This document shows, piece after piece, positions 1 through 40,843 of a DNA stretch of 64,000 nucleotides. Numbering within the stretch: position 1 is the stretch's first letter; each line of letters opens with the position of its first letter. The translations under genes and the position numbers were made by a program. Source of the DNA: Thunnus maccoyii (lineage: Eukaryota > Chordata > Actinopteri > Scombriformes > Scombridae); assembly GCF_910596095.1 (NCBI RefSeq), contig NC_056548.1, forward strand, positions 16,330,651 to 16,394,650, written 5' to 3'. The notes beneath the pieces were generated by a model, which ran no database searches, was not told the DNA's origin, and saw nothing but the letters and a program-made list of their open reading frames with translations.

Positions 1-332
1 GGGATTAAATGGAGCATATATTTCAAGGAAATTCCTCTGGAAATCAACAACTGCTTATGAACTTGATACAAGTAACGAAACTAAACTGTCTCAGAATTTT
101 GGCTACATTTTACCTACACTGAATCAAATTACGTAATTCTTTCCAGAAAACTTCCTTGGAAATTACGGAAAAGGTTATTGCTCCTTCTTCTGCTTATCAT
201 TCAACTTGACAACCGTGCTCATCTCAGTGTTAAATTAAAACTCATAGTCTACCCCCTTGAAGGAGGTGAAAATGACCCTGATTATGATAGATGTGTGGAC
301 ATGAGTGTAAAAAAAAAAAAAAAAAATTGTAC

Positions 333-26133
<25,801 letters not shown>

Positions 26134-26867
26134 ATGTCTTCTTCTTCTGCCGGAGAAGTCACAACAGCTAATGACATCAAGAGGGAAAATGTGAAGGAAG
26201 TGGATAAGCGGGAGTGCATCAAGCTTGTGGCGCTGGACGCGGCGGAGTTGTCCATGGAGCGCACGACTCCCAGTACGGACGCGGTGCGCACGGAGCTGTT
26301 GGTGAGCGCCGCTTCCTCTCTGGCTTTCTCCCCGGAGCAAGTGGCGTGTGTCTGCGAGGCTTTGCAGCAAGGAGGCAATGTGGACCGGCTGGCCAGGTTC
26401 CTGTGGTCCCTACCACAGAGTGACCTGCTACGCGGCAACGAAAGCATCCTAAAAGCCCAAGCCCTCGTTGCTTTCCACCAGGCTCGGTATCAGGAGCTGT
26501 ACAGTATTTTGGAGAACCACAGTTTCAGCCCGTCCAACCACACCTTTCTGCAAGATCTCTGGTACAAGGCCCGGTACACCGAAGCGGAGAAGGCGCGGGG
26601 GAGACCCCTGGGCGCCGTGGACAAGTACCGGATCCGGAGAAAGTACCCTCTCCCCAGGACTATCTGGGACGGCGAGGAGACTGTTTATTGTTTCAAGGAG
26701 AGGTCCCGAAACGCGCTGAAGGATCTGTATAATCAGAATAGGTACCCCTCTCCTGCCGAGAAAAGAAATCTCGCCAAGATTACAGGACTCTCCTTGACCC
26801 AGGTCAGCAACTGGTTTAAAAACAGGAGACAGAGAGACAGAAACCCGTCCGAGGCACAATCAAAAAG
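26134..26867 (+). CDS. six4: six4 exon 1 (SIX domain and homeodomain)
   Basis: It encodes residues 1-244 plus two bases (AG) before the AAG|GTGAGG donor. The whole DNA-binding unit is in this exon. The acidic/basic N-terminal 60 residues are not part of the conserved domains. Confidence 0.95.
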
Positions 26868-27385
26868 GTGAGGCAACAAAACGATGAATCCACAGACTGT
26901 TTCAAACACAGAAGTCTTATTAACCAAATTATTTAAAATATATACTTGAGTGCGCTGTGCGTAAAAGGCGCATAAAAATGGGCTAATTTTAACAAAGTAT
27001 TTGAAAGCTTTTTTCGTGGAAGGACGCTTTTATTACCATTCACACGTCATTGTCAGTGACTGACTATTCTCAGTGTAATTCATAATCTCCCGTCGGACTC
27101 GCTTAAATGACCTGATAACACGAATCATTAACTGTTAATAATTAAGAAACAACAAAAAGTACGCGTAAAAGGGTTTGAGGCACGCTTTTAATGTTTTGAA
27201 ATATGAAGCGGTTGCCATTCAGATCCGGTTTCAAGTGTGTTGGTGCTAAGAGGCATGGAAACCATAAGCAACAAAATAACATAGTAACTTACACACTCCA
27301 ATGATTTGTCACACACACACAGTGGCTAACTTTAACGAGACAATTCAAAAGGTGACTTTTAGTTCCTTCTTCTCATGTATTTATA

Positions 27386-27431
<46 letters not shown>

Positions 27432-27637
27432 CTCGTGCATGCGAGCCCAGCACATAAATCATTTTTATCATCACTTTTTGTTCTTCTCAGACCAAAAAGG
27501 ATCCTAGAGCCTCCATCAGCCTCCTGCGTTTCATTTCATAATCCTCCACACAAACACACTGAATTTTGTCTTCTTTCATGTTTGCCTTTCTATGAACAAA
27601 GCTGACGCACACCTGGTGGAGGTGACCCCTCTCACTG

Positions 27638-27719
<82 letters not shown>

Positions 27720-29637
27720 ACACACACACACACATACACACACATGAACCATTATAGACAACCTTTAAACAGATACTCAAATTATTCTGAAACCATGTTT
27801 TATAGAAGTTTACAACCATTTTCAACAAACTTTGTTGCCACTTGTTGCCACACTTATCTGTTCATATATCTGTTCCTGGAAGAGGGGGGAGGTTAAGGAG
27901 TTTTTTTTATTTTTGTTTTGGGAGGTAGGGTGGGGGGAGGGAGGGGGGTGCAGCTGTCTGAATCACTCTTTAAAAAGGAGGCTAATAAATGAACTATAAC
28001 AGCTTCGTTCGTCCATATTGTTCTTAAAACTGTTTATTCAACATTTAAAGATAAGGATTTACATTTTACATTTTAAACAGGGTGAGAAGGAATGCAAATA
28101 ACCAGTTTCAGCCATTTGTTTTGTCACGCCACTAGCCCTGGCATTTTGTCACACCAGAATTTATTGCACCAAATGGTTGCACGGGTGTTGACGTTGGTTG
28201 GTTGTTGTCAGTGCAGCTCTCCATGAGGTAAGAGGGCTTCACATTCACAAACACAGGCTGCTCTTCAAAGCTGTGGAACAACTCAACAACCAATGTGACC
28301 CTTTCTGCTCTCTCACAGACAAGATATGGGTGGAGAGGAAATAAAAAACAACATTCAAAATTATATTTTACTGTATTTATTCTTTATGATTGTAATAGTG
28401 CTTCAGCATGTGTCTTTTCTCTTTCCCAACCTAACATAAATATGATATATGATAAAAGTGCTTTTATCTGTATCAGGAACATACACATTTTCTAATTTTG
28501 TTACATTTTTTTACCCCAAAAGCCGCTTAATGTTATCTTATAATAATTTACCACATATGATTCATTTTTTTATGTTTTGTGACACAAAATTTCCCTTTTT
28601 CCACAGTGAATCTGATGGAAACCACAGCACAGAGGATGAGTCAAGCAAAGGTCAGGAAGAGTTGTCTCCCCGGCCCCTCTCTAACTCCTCAGATGGGGTG
28701 ATCACCCATGGGACCCTTCCCATTCAAACAGGGCCTCTGGACAGTGGGGTGGTCATCCAGCAGATTGGGGACATCAAGATGCCCCCCGGTTCCAGCAGTG
28801 GCGGGCTCTACAATGGCAGTCTAGTAACAAGTAACACCTCCTCCACTGTGTTTCACAATGGTGGCTCGTCTTACCTCCACACACCCGGAAACATCCTCTT
28901 CAACGGGCTCAATTTGGGCATCCAGCCCTTGGCCTTCAACCCTCTGAGGCCGTCTGGTGGGGTGCTGCTGGGGGGCTCCGGAGTGGACATGCAGATGCAG
29001 TCGGGACAAGAGAAGGGACTGGGCAGTTCTGCTGAGGACTCGGCCCTGCAGTACGCCTCCTACTCCGGCTGTGCGAACGGGGCAGAGGTGAAGCTGGAGG
29101 GCGTTCACACCATGGCCGCCCAGAACGGGGGCTCCTCCGTCCTGACGTTCAGCTCCTCGTCAGGTGCGCTCCAGCTGGGCGGCTACAGCCTGGTGCAGGT
29201 TCCGAGTGGAGTCTCTGACGGTGATGGCAGCTCATTACTCAACAGCGACGTAGGTCTTCCTCCCCTGCAGCTCTCCTCTTCGTCTTCTTCCTCAACAATA
29301 ACTCCAGGTGGGTTGAGGAAATTACATTTTAGTTTAACAGTTTAACATTTCATGCTTTTGTACTTGTAATAACTTTGTTGTCATGTTTATTTGGAACATA
29401 TATTTAGATATACTGGGTTAGAAAATGAAGCAGCAATGAAATATTACAATTTTTTTTGCCTCACAATTCACAATGCATTTAACTCATTTAATCAGTAAGG
29501 TAAATACATTAAATCTGCTGTAATGTAATGCTGTTACATTATTTTATCCATCAAGACCAGGGGAAGACAAAAATAAGATCCATCACAGTATTAGAATAAT
29601 TTAAATCCAGATAAAATCTACTGTATTTATATATAAT

Positions 29638-29702
<65 letters not shown>

Positions 29703-31004
29703 CTCCCAGCCTGATAGCAGGTCAGTTGTGCCCTTTACCCTCCTTAAATGTTACAGTGCAGTGCTGCACGTCCCTGGTGGTTTGTCAACAGGTCTCTACT
29801 ACGTTCACCCAATATGTCTGAGCAGCTTTATTCTTGGCTTGTCTGCGTTTGGGCCGTAGCCCAAAGGGCTGATACTACACATAACATAGAGCTGAAGAAA
29901 CAGGGAAGGGCCCCACACATACACACATGCAGAAAGGAGGTGGTCCTTTGAAAACCCCAGAGATGAATAAAAACAAGTTCTGAAGTCACCATCACTCATC
30001 ATCATTGCACTCTTGATCTCCAGAGCGCGGGGGCGGGGGGGGTATGTTTCAGACAATCAGAGGCCATGAAACGCACTAACAGGGAATAAGCCATTACAGC
30101 ACTTACTTTGACATAAACCAGAGAATCCACACCGGGATGAATAATAAAGAAAAACAGAAATTGCAGCTTGCTCTTGAGTTCTGGCAGGCTTTTCTATCAG
30201 TTTTCTGAGGCACCACAGTGTCCAGCATTAAGAGTGCAAAGTGTGTTAGACACACAACAGCAACTTTTGGGCCAAGGCCTGCTGTAAATGAAACATATAA
30301 TATTGTAAGAAGTGAGAAGGGGATCCAGCAGTGGGAATGGGAGCTGGTACGTAGATATACTGCTAGTATTGATCTATGATTATGTTACTCCAGGTACCAT
30401 GTCTCTGAACAATGTAGCAGTGAGCTCCTCCAGCGATGACTCGTTCCAGCAGCAGGACAAGCTGACCATGTCGTCCTTGCACCACAGCACAGTCCTCTAC
30501 AGCATGAGCAACGTCGGCCAGCCGTCCATCAAGAAGGAGCCTCTGGAGAGAGGCGTCTACTCCTCATACCACCACGGACTCCACCTGGACCCCAGCGGTC
30601 AGATCAGCTACACCACCCCCAACTCTGAAGAGATTCCCTCCAGCCAAGGTCCCGTCTCAGCCACAGAGGTCCCCGCCATCACATCGTCCAGCCCCGAGCC
30701 TGAGGTCTACACCACCCTCACCGTCAGCACGCCCCTGATGGCCCAAACGGACCCGAGCAGCCACCACCACCTCCAGCCCACGGAGTACCTTGGGGGCCAC
30801 GAGGTCAGGGGGGGCCACCTGATGGGCCCCGGCATGAACAGCGAATACATGAACCTGTCGGAGAGCAAGGTGGACGGCTCGGGCTCAGGAGGAGGCGTGA
30901 ACGAGATGGTGCGGGCGATGTGCGGGGAGATGGAGGCTGTGGAGGGGAAGGAGCTAGCCAAACTACAGACAGTGCAGATGGATGAGGACATGGCTGACCT
31001 TTAA
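26134..31004 (+). CDS. six4: six4 SIX-family homeodomain transcription factor, complete
   Basis: Exons 26134-26867, 28607-29307 and 30394-31004 join in phase to give 681 residues. Residues ~64-173 form the SIX domain ([20 protein letters not shown], then FLWSLP). Residues ~175-236 form the homeodomain, with recognition helix [13 protein letters not shown]. The Ser/Gly/Thr-rich C-terminal two-thirds is typical of Six4 activation regions, and the protein ends EDMADL. The first junction gives QSKSESDGN, a Six4 signature. An in-frame TGA at 26101 and A at -3 support the start. Mammalian SIX4 has about 780 residues, so this is shorter, as I would expect for fish. It binds DNA in the nucleus with Eya partners (family knowledge). 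It is divergent from mnat1 and in tandem with six1. Whether it is the a or b duplicate cannot be decided here. Confidence 0.96.
27387..27430. repeat. (TG)22 microsatellite
   Basis: Uninterrupted TG run in six4 intron 1. Confidence 0.97.
27631..27744. repeat. Compound (CT)n/(CA)n microsatellite
   Basis: CTCTGT and CT units run directly into CA units broken by two CATA interruptions, in six4 intron 1. Confidence 0.95.
28607..29307 (+). CDS. six4: six4 exon 2
   Basis: The acceptor is TTTTTCCACAG and the donor CCAG|GTGGGT. The T completes Ser245, giving [16 protein letters not shown], then a Gly/Ser/Leu-rich region with repeated FNGG/LGG-like motifs. 701 bases, ending phase 1. Confidence 0.93.
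29308..30393 (+). other. six4 intron 2
   Basis: 1086 bases, with an (AGAT)16 tetranucleotide array at 29639-29702. Otherwise nothing recognised. Confidence 0.9.
29639..29702. repeat. (AGAT)16 microsatellite
   Basis: A perfect tetranucleotide array of about 64 bases in six4 intron 2. Confidence 0.97.
30394..31004 (+). CDS. six4: six4 exon 3
   Basis: The acceptor is TTACTCCAG and the exon completes Gly479, then [20 protein letters not shown]. The end [17 protein letters not shown] matches the conserved Six4 C-terminus, which in the family is linked to transactivation. The stop codon TAA is at 31002-31004. Confidence 0.94.
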
Positions 31005-32810
31005 CCTCAATCTCCTCGCAGAAGCACTCATGTCCGCCCAAGCAGTAACATGGTGAAACTTTTTACTTTTGTGTGTGCGTGTGCGTGTGTGTGTGTGTGG
31101 TTTTTTTTTTACCATTCATTTCCTTTAAATGTTAAATTATTTGCAAATATTGTGTTAATTTGACTTTTACAATGCACTCTACTCAGAGAGAAGCCCTGCG
31201 AGAGGGCATTATCATTTTATCAAAAAAAAAATTTTAAAAATATTTTAAAAGCCCCGTTCGTAAGATGAAACATTACAACTGTTTCGTGCTAACAGAAGAA
31301 GTCGCTGTATATTGTTTGAGCCATGTTTAAATGTGCATTTTTTATAGACAGCACCTGCTACTTCCTGTTGAGTGGATTTGATCTGCAGAAGCAGGTGCTG
31401 GAATGCCTCGAGTCACGTGACCAGGATGTTCCTCCAAAACTAAATGCGTCATCTGGGTCAAACCAAAAAGGTCATTCAGTAGGGGGAAGAGGGAAAGCGT
31501 CTCTGTGAAAATGGTCAGTTAAACAGCGACAGCTTTACTGAAGGACTGCACACACATAGAGAATAAACACACAAAGCTGCTGATTTAAGAAAAAAAAAAG
31601 TGTCCTTCAGTGAGCACCTTAAATTGTCTGGATGCCTCGTAAATCACTGCAAAACCCTGCATTTATGCTTTATATCATACCAAATAAACTAGGAGTGTTT
31701 TAGCTGATAATGGGACTAGAGTTAATGTGCCTTTCTGCTACTTAAAATATACAATGGCATCAGTCTGTTTTGGCATTTGCACTACCACAATGACATTACA
31801 ATGTACATGTTTCAAACAGCCCTCGTGTTGTAGGGTTTGTCAGCGTGACACGCCTCAACAAATGCACACTATTTCAGCAATGACTCCTATTTCAAGCCTC
31901 ATCGTCGACTGTGAGACCAAGATATGAATGATGATCAAAAGGTCACACATGCTGTTCATCATATGTTGTTTATAATGCTGCAACTCATAGTATGTTAATT
32001 AGACGTGACGATACTATACTATATCGTGTTTCATTTTGACGTGTCTCTCCAAATGTCAGTAATCATGGATGATATTTTTCTATAAAGACAGATGCAAACA
32101 TCTATGGTGTGTATGCTTTTCAAAATGTATAAGGAACAAAGGGATAGAAGTTACAAGTGACTAAGAGGAATTTTTTTTTTTTATGGTCCCACCTTTAAAA
32201 CGGAGAGGGATTGTCATGATTTCTCTTTGCATGGCGTCATAATGTTTTGGACACTAGTGCCTTTTACTTTTGTTTTGTGAATAACACTGAAAGGAAGCTC
32301 TGTTGTGGCTCTCACATTGGTGTGTGTGCGTGCAGGCGGTAACATCTCAGCTTCAGAGATTTACCGCAGCCACCGCTGCCGCCGCCTTCACTGGCACATT
32401 TGTTGGGTGTCAGATGAGGGACAGACAAGAGAATGTGGAGCCCATTTGTCAAGTGTGTCCGGTGCTTTTCACAACGGGAGCCTAATTCCTCGCTGTCATA
32501 CATGACCATAATAGCACATTTCAGCCTCACAGCCAACTCACACATCTATCAGTGGATCACAAGCCTTCATAGTAGACTTTTTCTTTGTCAGGATTCATGA
32601 AATAATCCCATCAATTTGAAAGGACATTTCAGTGAAATAATCCTCAGTGCTTTAATGTCATAAACCAAAAGTGAGTGACGGGCAAATAGTAAAACTGATG
32701 TTTGTTTTGTTTTTTTTTATCTTAGTTTGAATTATATGTTTGTTATCTGAAATTATGTGAATGTATTTTTCTAAATCTCCATACTGCAATAAAAGTTTAT
32801 ATTTATAAAA
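31005..32810 (+). other. six4: six4 3' UTR (inferred) with poly(A) signals
   Basis: AATAAA hexamers occur at 31562, 31683 and 32788. The last is followed by AT-rich sequence and is my best guess for the main 3' end. A (GTGC/GT)n tract sits at 31071-31099. The length is inferred; no transcript evidence is available. Confidence 0.5.
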
Positions 32811-33619
32811 ACATAAAACAGACATTTTTTTTAATTCTTTCTCGCAAATTTAGCTCCTGTTTGCACAAGATTTTGGGGACACAACATGTCTGTAATGAAT
32901 GCGAGTTTATGACAAAAAGCAAATGTCTTTCCCAACATTTAAGATGCCTGTATGTAGCCAAACTGTGAGGATGAGGGGAAAAACTGACATGCATTAATCC
33001 AGCAAGCCTGGTGCTGCTCTCTGCAAACCTGCAGTGATCGTTTGCACATGCCTGGCAACCTGGACTTCATTAGCCCTCCTTTTCTCATCTCAGCCCCTGT
33101 AATTCAAATAAACAGCAATGAGATTTCCAGAGGTAAAGCTCCTCTTGGGTGGGGGGTCTTGCAGCTCCCAGTCCAATCCAATGGTCTTTTCCCTGAGCGA
33201 AGGCCAAACCACCCCCCCTCCCCTGCTTCCAACATGTGGAAGAGTGAATCTGAGGTGCTGTCACTCACAGACACAGAGTCTCTATCCAGAAAGAGACTGA
33301 ACTCCACTCACAGCTTGAGGGGATTCTGTATAAATTCATGAATTTCCACTGAATGCTTGATCACTCGGTGGGCACCCGACCAAACCAGCAAAGAGAGATA
33401 AGATAGAGACAAGGTTTGACAAATGGACGAACAGCGGGGGATTTGATTTTACTCACAGCATGTCTGTGGTGGATTATAGGAGTTGTCCTCTTAGTGGATC
33501 CTGGCTGGAGGAGTTATATATGATCTATCTGATGACCTAAATAAACAGAGGCTGTTTGTCTGTGCTCACTGTTGAGAGAGGGAGAAAAAAAACGGGAGAC
33601 TAGCGGGAAAGGGAGGGAG

Positions 33620-33800
33620 AGGCAGGCAACCGGGATAAAGTTACCTGTGCACAGGTGACCTCGTCGCCATGGGCAGTGGATTAGCTGATTGTTAGGTATC
33701 AGGTAACTCCTCCTGTAATATTGAAGAGGGTGAAAACAGCTTTGTTGGAGCCCTGAACAATATCCCATTCGCAGTAGGAGCCCATGGTCTATGGGTCTCA
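33620..33800. promoter_or_regulatory. Candidate enhancer with palindromic E-box pair
   Basis: A perfect 14-base palindrome ACCTGTGCACAGGT lies at 33643-33656 and extends to a near-perfect 20-base one; its right half is a CAGGTG E-box. The surrounding sequence is balanced in composition, not repetitive, and looks like conserved non-coding DNA. Function is inferred from position and motif only. Confidence 0.3.
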
Positions 33801-34504
33801 CGGGGAGGGGGCCACAGAAAAACCCAAAAATCCACCTTTGTGTTGTGCCTGTAAATTAAACAGGAAAGAAGCTCAATTGTTGCTTCAATAAAGGATATGT
33901 TGTACATTTTTCATGAGGACTACAGCATGACATTAAGAAAATTTTAATTTTACTGCTTGTTTTATGCGTGAAAATCAGGACATCCCCATGTCTAAATAGT
34001 AGTGGATCTTTTTGTCCACAATTTCAAACATGCAACGTAAAACATACTTGGGTGCGCAGTAAAAGCAGGGAACTCCCCCAGAACTCTGGCCTTATTAAAA
34101 ACACTGGCCTCTGATCTTTCAGATGGTTTCAAAGCTGACATTTAATGCGGCACAGCAGACTGCGAGCCATATGTAACATGACCTGGGGAGCACGGTACTC
34201 CACTGCTCCACGTCCCACTAATGAGAGGGCAGGGGTCAGCGGGTACCAGCCTGCTCATACAGACCCACCAATACCGGCTGAGCAGCTCCTGCTCCTCAAG
34301 CCAAAAAGAAACTGAGGCTACTATCAGCTGCTAGCAAGTTGTGGAAAGAAGATGTTTATGTGAATTATAACAGGCAAACAGTTTTTCTTGAAATAACTGA
34401 GTTGTTGCTGGACAGAGTAGTGAAAAAGTGTGGAAAAGAGAAGATGCAACCATAATGATTCACCGGTTGGTTCTGGACTACAAGGATAGAAAATATAAGT
34501 CATA

Positions 34505-34725
34505 TGTGTGTGTTTGTGTGTGTGTGTGTGTATGTGAGGGGGGATGCACACACACTACCACCCACACACTGAGAGAGAGAGAGAGAGACAGACAGAGAGA
34601 GAGAGAGAGGCAGCAGCTGGGAGGCAGCATCATGTCCACAGTGGTCAAACGGTATTTCCCAGAGAGAAAAACACCACTTTGTAACAGGAGCAGAGCAGAT
34701 GAAGCCCGAGCAGTGGAGATCATGG

Positions 34726-34759
<34 letters not shown>

Positions 34760-34760
34760 C
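34505..34760. repeat. (TG)n, (GA)n and (CA)n cluster
   Basis: TG-rich at 34505-34532, GA-rich at 34571-34608 and CA at 34731-34759, separated by unique sequence. Confidence 0.9.
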
Positions 34761-35127
34761 TGCTTCTCAACTGTCTGACTTCTAAAACTTTATCAACTCA
34801 TCCTCACAGGAGTCACAGCATTGTGATGGCGCCCCCTCCCTGCCAGCAGGCACACATATGGGGAGCGCAGCACGTTGAAATCGCTCCTTTTGTTTGTTTA
34901 CGTGTTTGTCCCGGCCGTCCGGTTTGTTTACCTATCTCAGCCCTGCAGCTAAAAAAGAACTAAAATAATAATTACCCCCCAACAACGTAAGTCTTCATCT
35001 ATATGCCTGTGGCGTGTTTACCGAGCAGATCACTGTAAAAGCCGAGGCCGTAATTGCATATTTGTGGATGTGGCCCTCAGAGGAAATGCGTAATGATTTT
35101 GATGGAGGTGGTGGTGGAAAGGGGAGC

Positions 35128-35155
35128 GGGGGGGGGGGGGGGGGGGGGGGGGGGG
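35128..35155. repeat. G28 homopolymer
   Basis: 28 consecutive G after a GC dinucleotide. The true length is hard to sequence and may be wrong in the assembly. Confidence 0.9.
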
Positions 35156-35289
35156 TTCTAACTCCAGCGCACTTGTACCAGGTCTAATTTTCCAACATGA
35201 CAGGAAACTCTGTTAAGCTGATAATTGCAGCTCCAATTTCATTTAACTCACTCATGTCAACAGTTGTGTTGTGTTTTGGAAGAAGGAGC

Positions 35290-35470
35290 TGCCTTTTTTA
35301 GAGCCTTTCACCTCACCGGAGAAACCGCTTTAAACTCTTAATTAAAGACACATTTAGGACACTTGAATTAACCAGAAAGTCTGAGTGGCGCTCTACTGAT
35401 TAGATTAACTCATTTGCCAATTAATATGCAGCCTAAATTAGCTCGATGTTGGATGATATTCCTGTGGTTG
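35290..35470. promoter_or_regulatory. Candidate homeodomain-rich enhancer
   Basis: A non-repetitive AT-rich block with clustered homeodomain-like cores: CTTAATTAAAG, GATTAGATTAACTC, GCCAATTAATATGCAG and CCTAAATTAGC. This density of TAAT/ATTA cores beside octamer-like ATATGCA is typical of deeply conserved developmental enhancers. It lies between six4 and six1. Conservation was not tested. Confidence 0.35.
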
Positions 35471-36385
35471 GATTAAGTTTATTTCAGGAGTATTTTTTTT
35501 TTTTTGCTGTGTGGCAACACTTTTAATAAAACTGACTTGACTTATAAATCAAGACTAATATGCTGTTTCTGTCTCTGTTGTTTTTATGTTTTTATTTATT
35601 TATTTTTTGTGAGGTTTTCTTTTTTCCTCTCGATGTCACCAAATCCATCCCCCTTCCCCTAAAAAACTCCAAGCTAAATCCTCTGAGGACTGCATCGGAC
35701 ATTTTTCACTTCATTTGAACAGTATAGACTTTGTTCCAGTCGATACAGCTGAAATATCACTTTGCATTTAGATTTTTAGAGTGAAAAACATCTGTTTTCC
35801 GTTTCGGTTTTCCTCCATATTCTTTAAAATATAAACTCGCCGAATAGGAAACACGGTCTTTTTGATGATGACATTTTTATGAAGTGTTCTCTGGAGTTTT
35901 CACTTGAGCCCTTCTTTCTCTCATTTTCTGCCACTGGACTGCAGTGTCACTGTTTGTTTGTTTTTGTTTTTGATTTTTTTTAAATTTGCTATTGCTTCTA
36001 TCATTAATTAACACGTTTTCACCACCGGATTTCTATCATGAAGTGGAATAATTTAACAGAGAAGGGATCACACACACACACCCCAGCTCGATTGGGCCTC
36101 ACATTAAACTACTATTGAGAAATAGCAAAACGTTTATTTCTCGGGGTGAACTTATCTGACTCATTGAGTTTGTTTTTTTTTCCGGAAAAGCAGTGACTAA
36201 AACCTAGGACATCCATGATATGTAGCAACCCTGCAGAAAGGTGAGTTATTGCGGTTTTGGAGGAGAAAAAAAAACTGTAACGAGAATCAGAAGGCTACTC
36301 TCTGCTCTCTGAAAGTCTCCTGAAAGGAGTAACGAGTGATAGCCTACCTAAGTATTGCATTACTTGTCGGGGGTATAAGGAGTCC

Positions 36386-36589
36386 ATGCACGCAGCACTG
36401 GCCGTGGCAGAGGCGGAGAGTCCACATCTTGAAATAATCTCGCCCCCCGGGCTGCTCGGGTTAAAGGAGGAGGCGCGGCGCAATGTGGTAGAGATATTAG
36501 AGAAACCCGAGAGCCGCTCATCAGACAGCTCATTTACTGAAGCACTGAGGTTTTTACACAGCCTGAGAGCAGCTAGACCCGGAGCTTAA
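36386..36589 (+). CDS. Possible short open frame, unknown
   Basis: A 67-codon frame starts MHAALAVAEAESPHLEIISP and is clearly more GC-rich than its AT-rich surroundings. I recognise no family. It could be an exon of an unannotated transcript, since CAGAAAG|GTGAGT just upstream at 36234-36246 resembles a donor. It could also simply be a conserved CpG-rich regulatory patch. Treat as hypothetical. Confidence 0.15.
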   Translation: MHAALAVAEAESPHLEIISPPGLLGLKEEARRNVVEILEKPESRSSDSSFTEALRFLHSLRAARPGA

Positions 36590-37972
36590 GTGGCCTGAGA
36601 GTCTGCATGTCCACTAAGGGTACATACACATCAAAACTGACATTACAGGAACTACTATTTAAGTCTTTTTCAGCAATATATCACAATTATTCTGGTTGAG
36701 TCTGTACTGAAAATGTAAATGAATAAAATAATGATGACTTATTATTGCAGAATACTAAAAAATTCTATGTATCATATTAAAGTTTCAGGTTTATTTTTCC
36801 TCTGCAGGCACGTTTTCAACAGTAAATGCACAATATTTATTAAATAAAACAATTTAAATGAACTCCAAAAGATGATATAGTTACTTCAGGTGTGTTTCTG
36901 CCAATCAGCTGATGAGATAAATATTAATTTCATCATAGTGAGATAAGATGGTTAGGTCCAGTCTAGTATCTGGCAAAGAGTGAAAAGAAATCATGTAAAA
37001 AGTTGATGTTTTTTGGTTTCACACCTGACACAAGGAGCCAAAACTGAAACACTCATCTTCACTAAATTGAAAAAAATATATATATCAGTAGCCTAAATGT
37101 ATGCCTTCATGCCTTTATATTCAGATTTTTTGTATTTTGCGAACACCATTTCAAACGTGTGTGTTGGTAAAATCTGTCAGGTTGAATTTGTTAGGTTGAA
37201 TTAAAAATATCAGATTTTCCAGTTTGTGGCTGTTCAGAGAAGATGATCTCTGTTTTTTCAGGTGTCTGTCGCCTCAAAAACAAAAGTTCAAAGCAAACCT
37301 TCGCAGTAGAAATCTTTTAGGAAAGGGGTCATCTTCTCAAAATGTTTTGGACGAATTTGTTTTAAAGTGAAATATTATTTTCCTACAGGCCAAATCTTGC
37401 ATCTTAACGTATTGAAAGGGAATCCAGTTTCAGACTGTGGTGCAGATAAAGAAATGTGATCTATGGCTCAAACCAACAACTGCACCACCAAGAAGTGTCG
37501 CAGAGAACTCATTTACTAATGGATTGGTTTAGTGTTTCACCCCACAGAAAAAAAACACTGGAGCCAGTGCGGTGCCCGTCTAATCCTTGAAATATAAATG
37601 TAGGCTGTGAATTCAGAAGCAGCTCTTAAAAAGAAAAAAAGAAAAAAGCAACAACAACACATGGTTATGTTGAAAACGAGAATGAAAGAGCAAAGAAAAT
37701 GAGATAAATATCCGTTTATATCATATTCATTTTCAACTCTAGGTGGTCTTTAATGGGTGGAGATTTCCAAAAAAAAGTCTCATGAATAAATCAAATTGAT
37801 AAATTGCAACTTGACGCCAAGGCCTGAATATATCTAAATTCAGACACTCCCTTGTTTTGACAGTTCACCGTATTTGAACCATGAAGATACTGAATTTGTG
37901 CGTATTTGCTCCAAATCCTGAAGATATTTGTCAAAAAGTCTAGCAGCACAAACCATCTGGTATTTCATATTA

Positions 37973-38103
<131 letters not shown>

Positions 38104-38559
38104 AAGTGGCTTATTTCCTACTGGTGGTCTATGGCCCATAACACGTTTGGCAGGTAGTATGGGTTTCTCATATAAAGACGTGCGTAATGGCACGCAAAGA
38201 CCCAATTATCATAGGAACTTATTAAATTATATCACCTCATAAAATAAACGGCCTCCGTAATTAATAGACTATGAAAGGCGGGGATACAATTAAATGTTCA
38301 ATCTGCATGTGATTAAGGCGGTGGGCGTCAACCATGATCAGCATAAATGGTCAATAAAAAGGTGGGTAAGGAAGACCTCCAGTGGATGAAACAACAGAGA
38401 GGTAACCAAAAAATCAATTAAGATTTAAAATGTTTATGTCTTTGTTTTTATTATAAAATCTTGTATCACTATGTATCCTGTTTTAAGTGTGCGTCTTAAA
38501 GATGTTTCAGCCTTTTGAAGTGGATAAACTTTCCTCCACAAATAAAAAGCTTTGTGTTT

Positions 38560-40843
<2,284 letters not shown>

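Larger units (their letters stand above)
26868..28606 (+). other. six4 intron 1
   Basis: 1739 bases, with (TG)22 at 27387-27430 and a compound (CT)n(CA)n tract at 27631-27744. The rest shows nothing I can name. Confidence 0.9.

Noticed and set aside
1..332. Search for the last mnat1 exon
   Set aside because: No minus-strand match to the expected C-terminal segment (YLNHVRAASPQDLAGGY-like) was found, so it must lie outside the window.
28449..28606. Apparent N-terminal extension of six4 exon 2
   Set aside because: It is intronic; a splice acceptor at 28606 and phase match with exon 1 show the true exon border.
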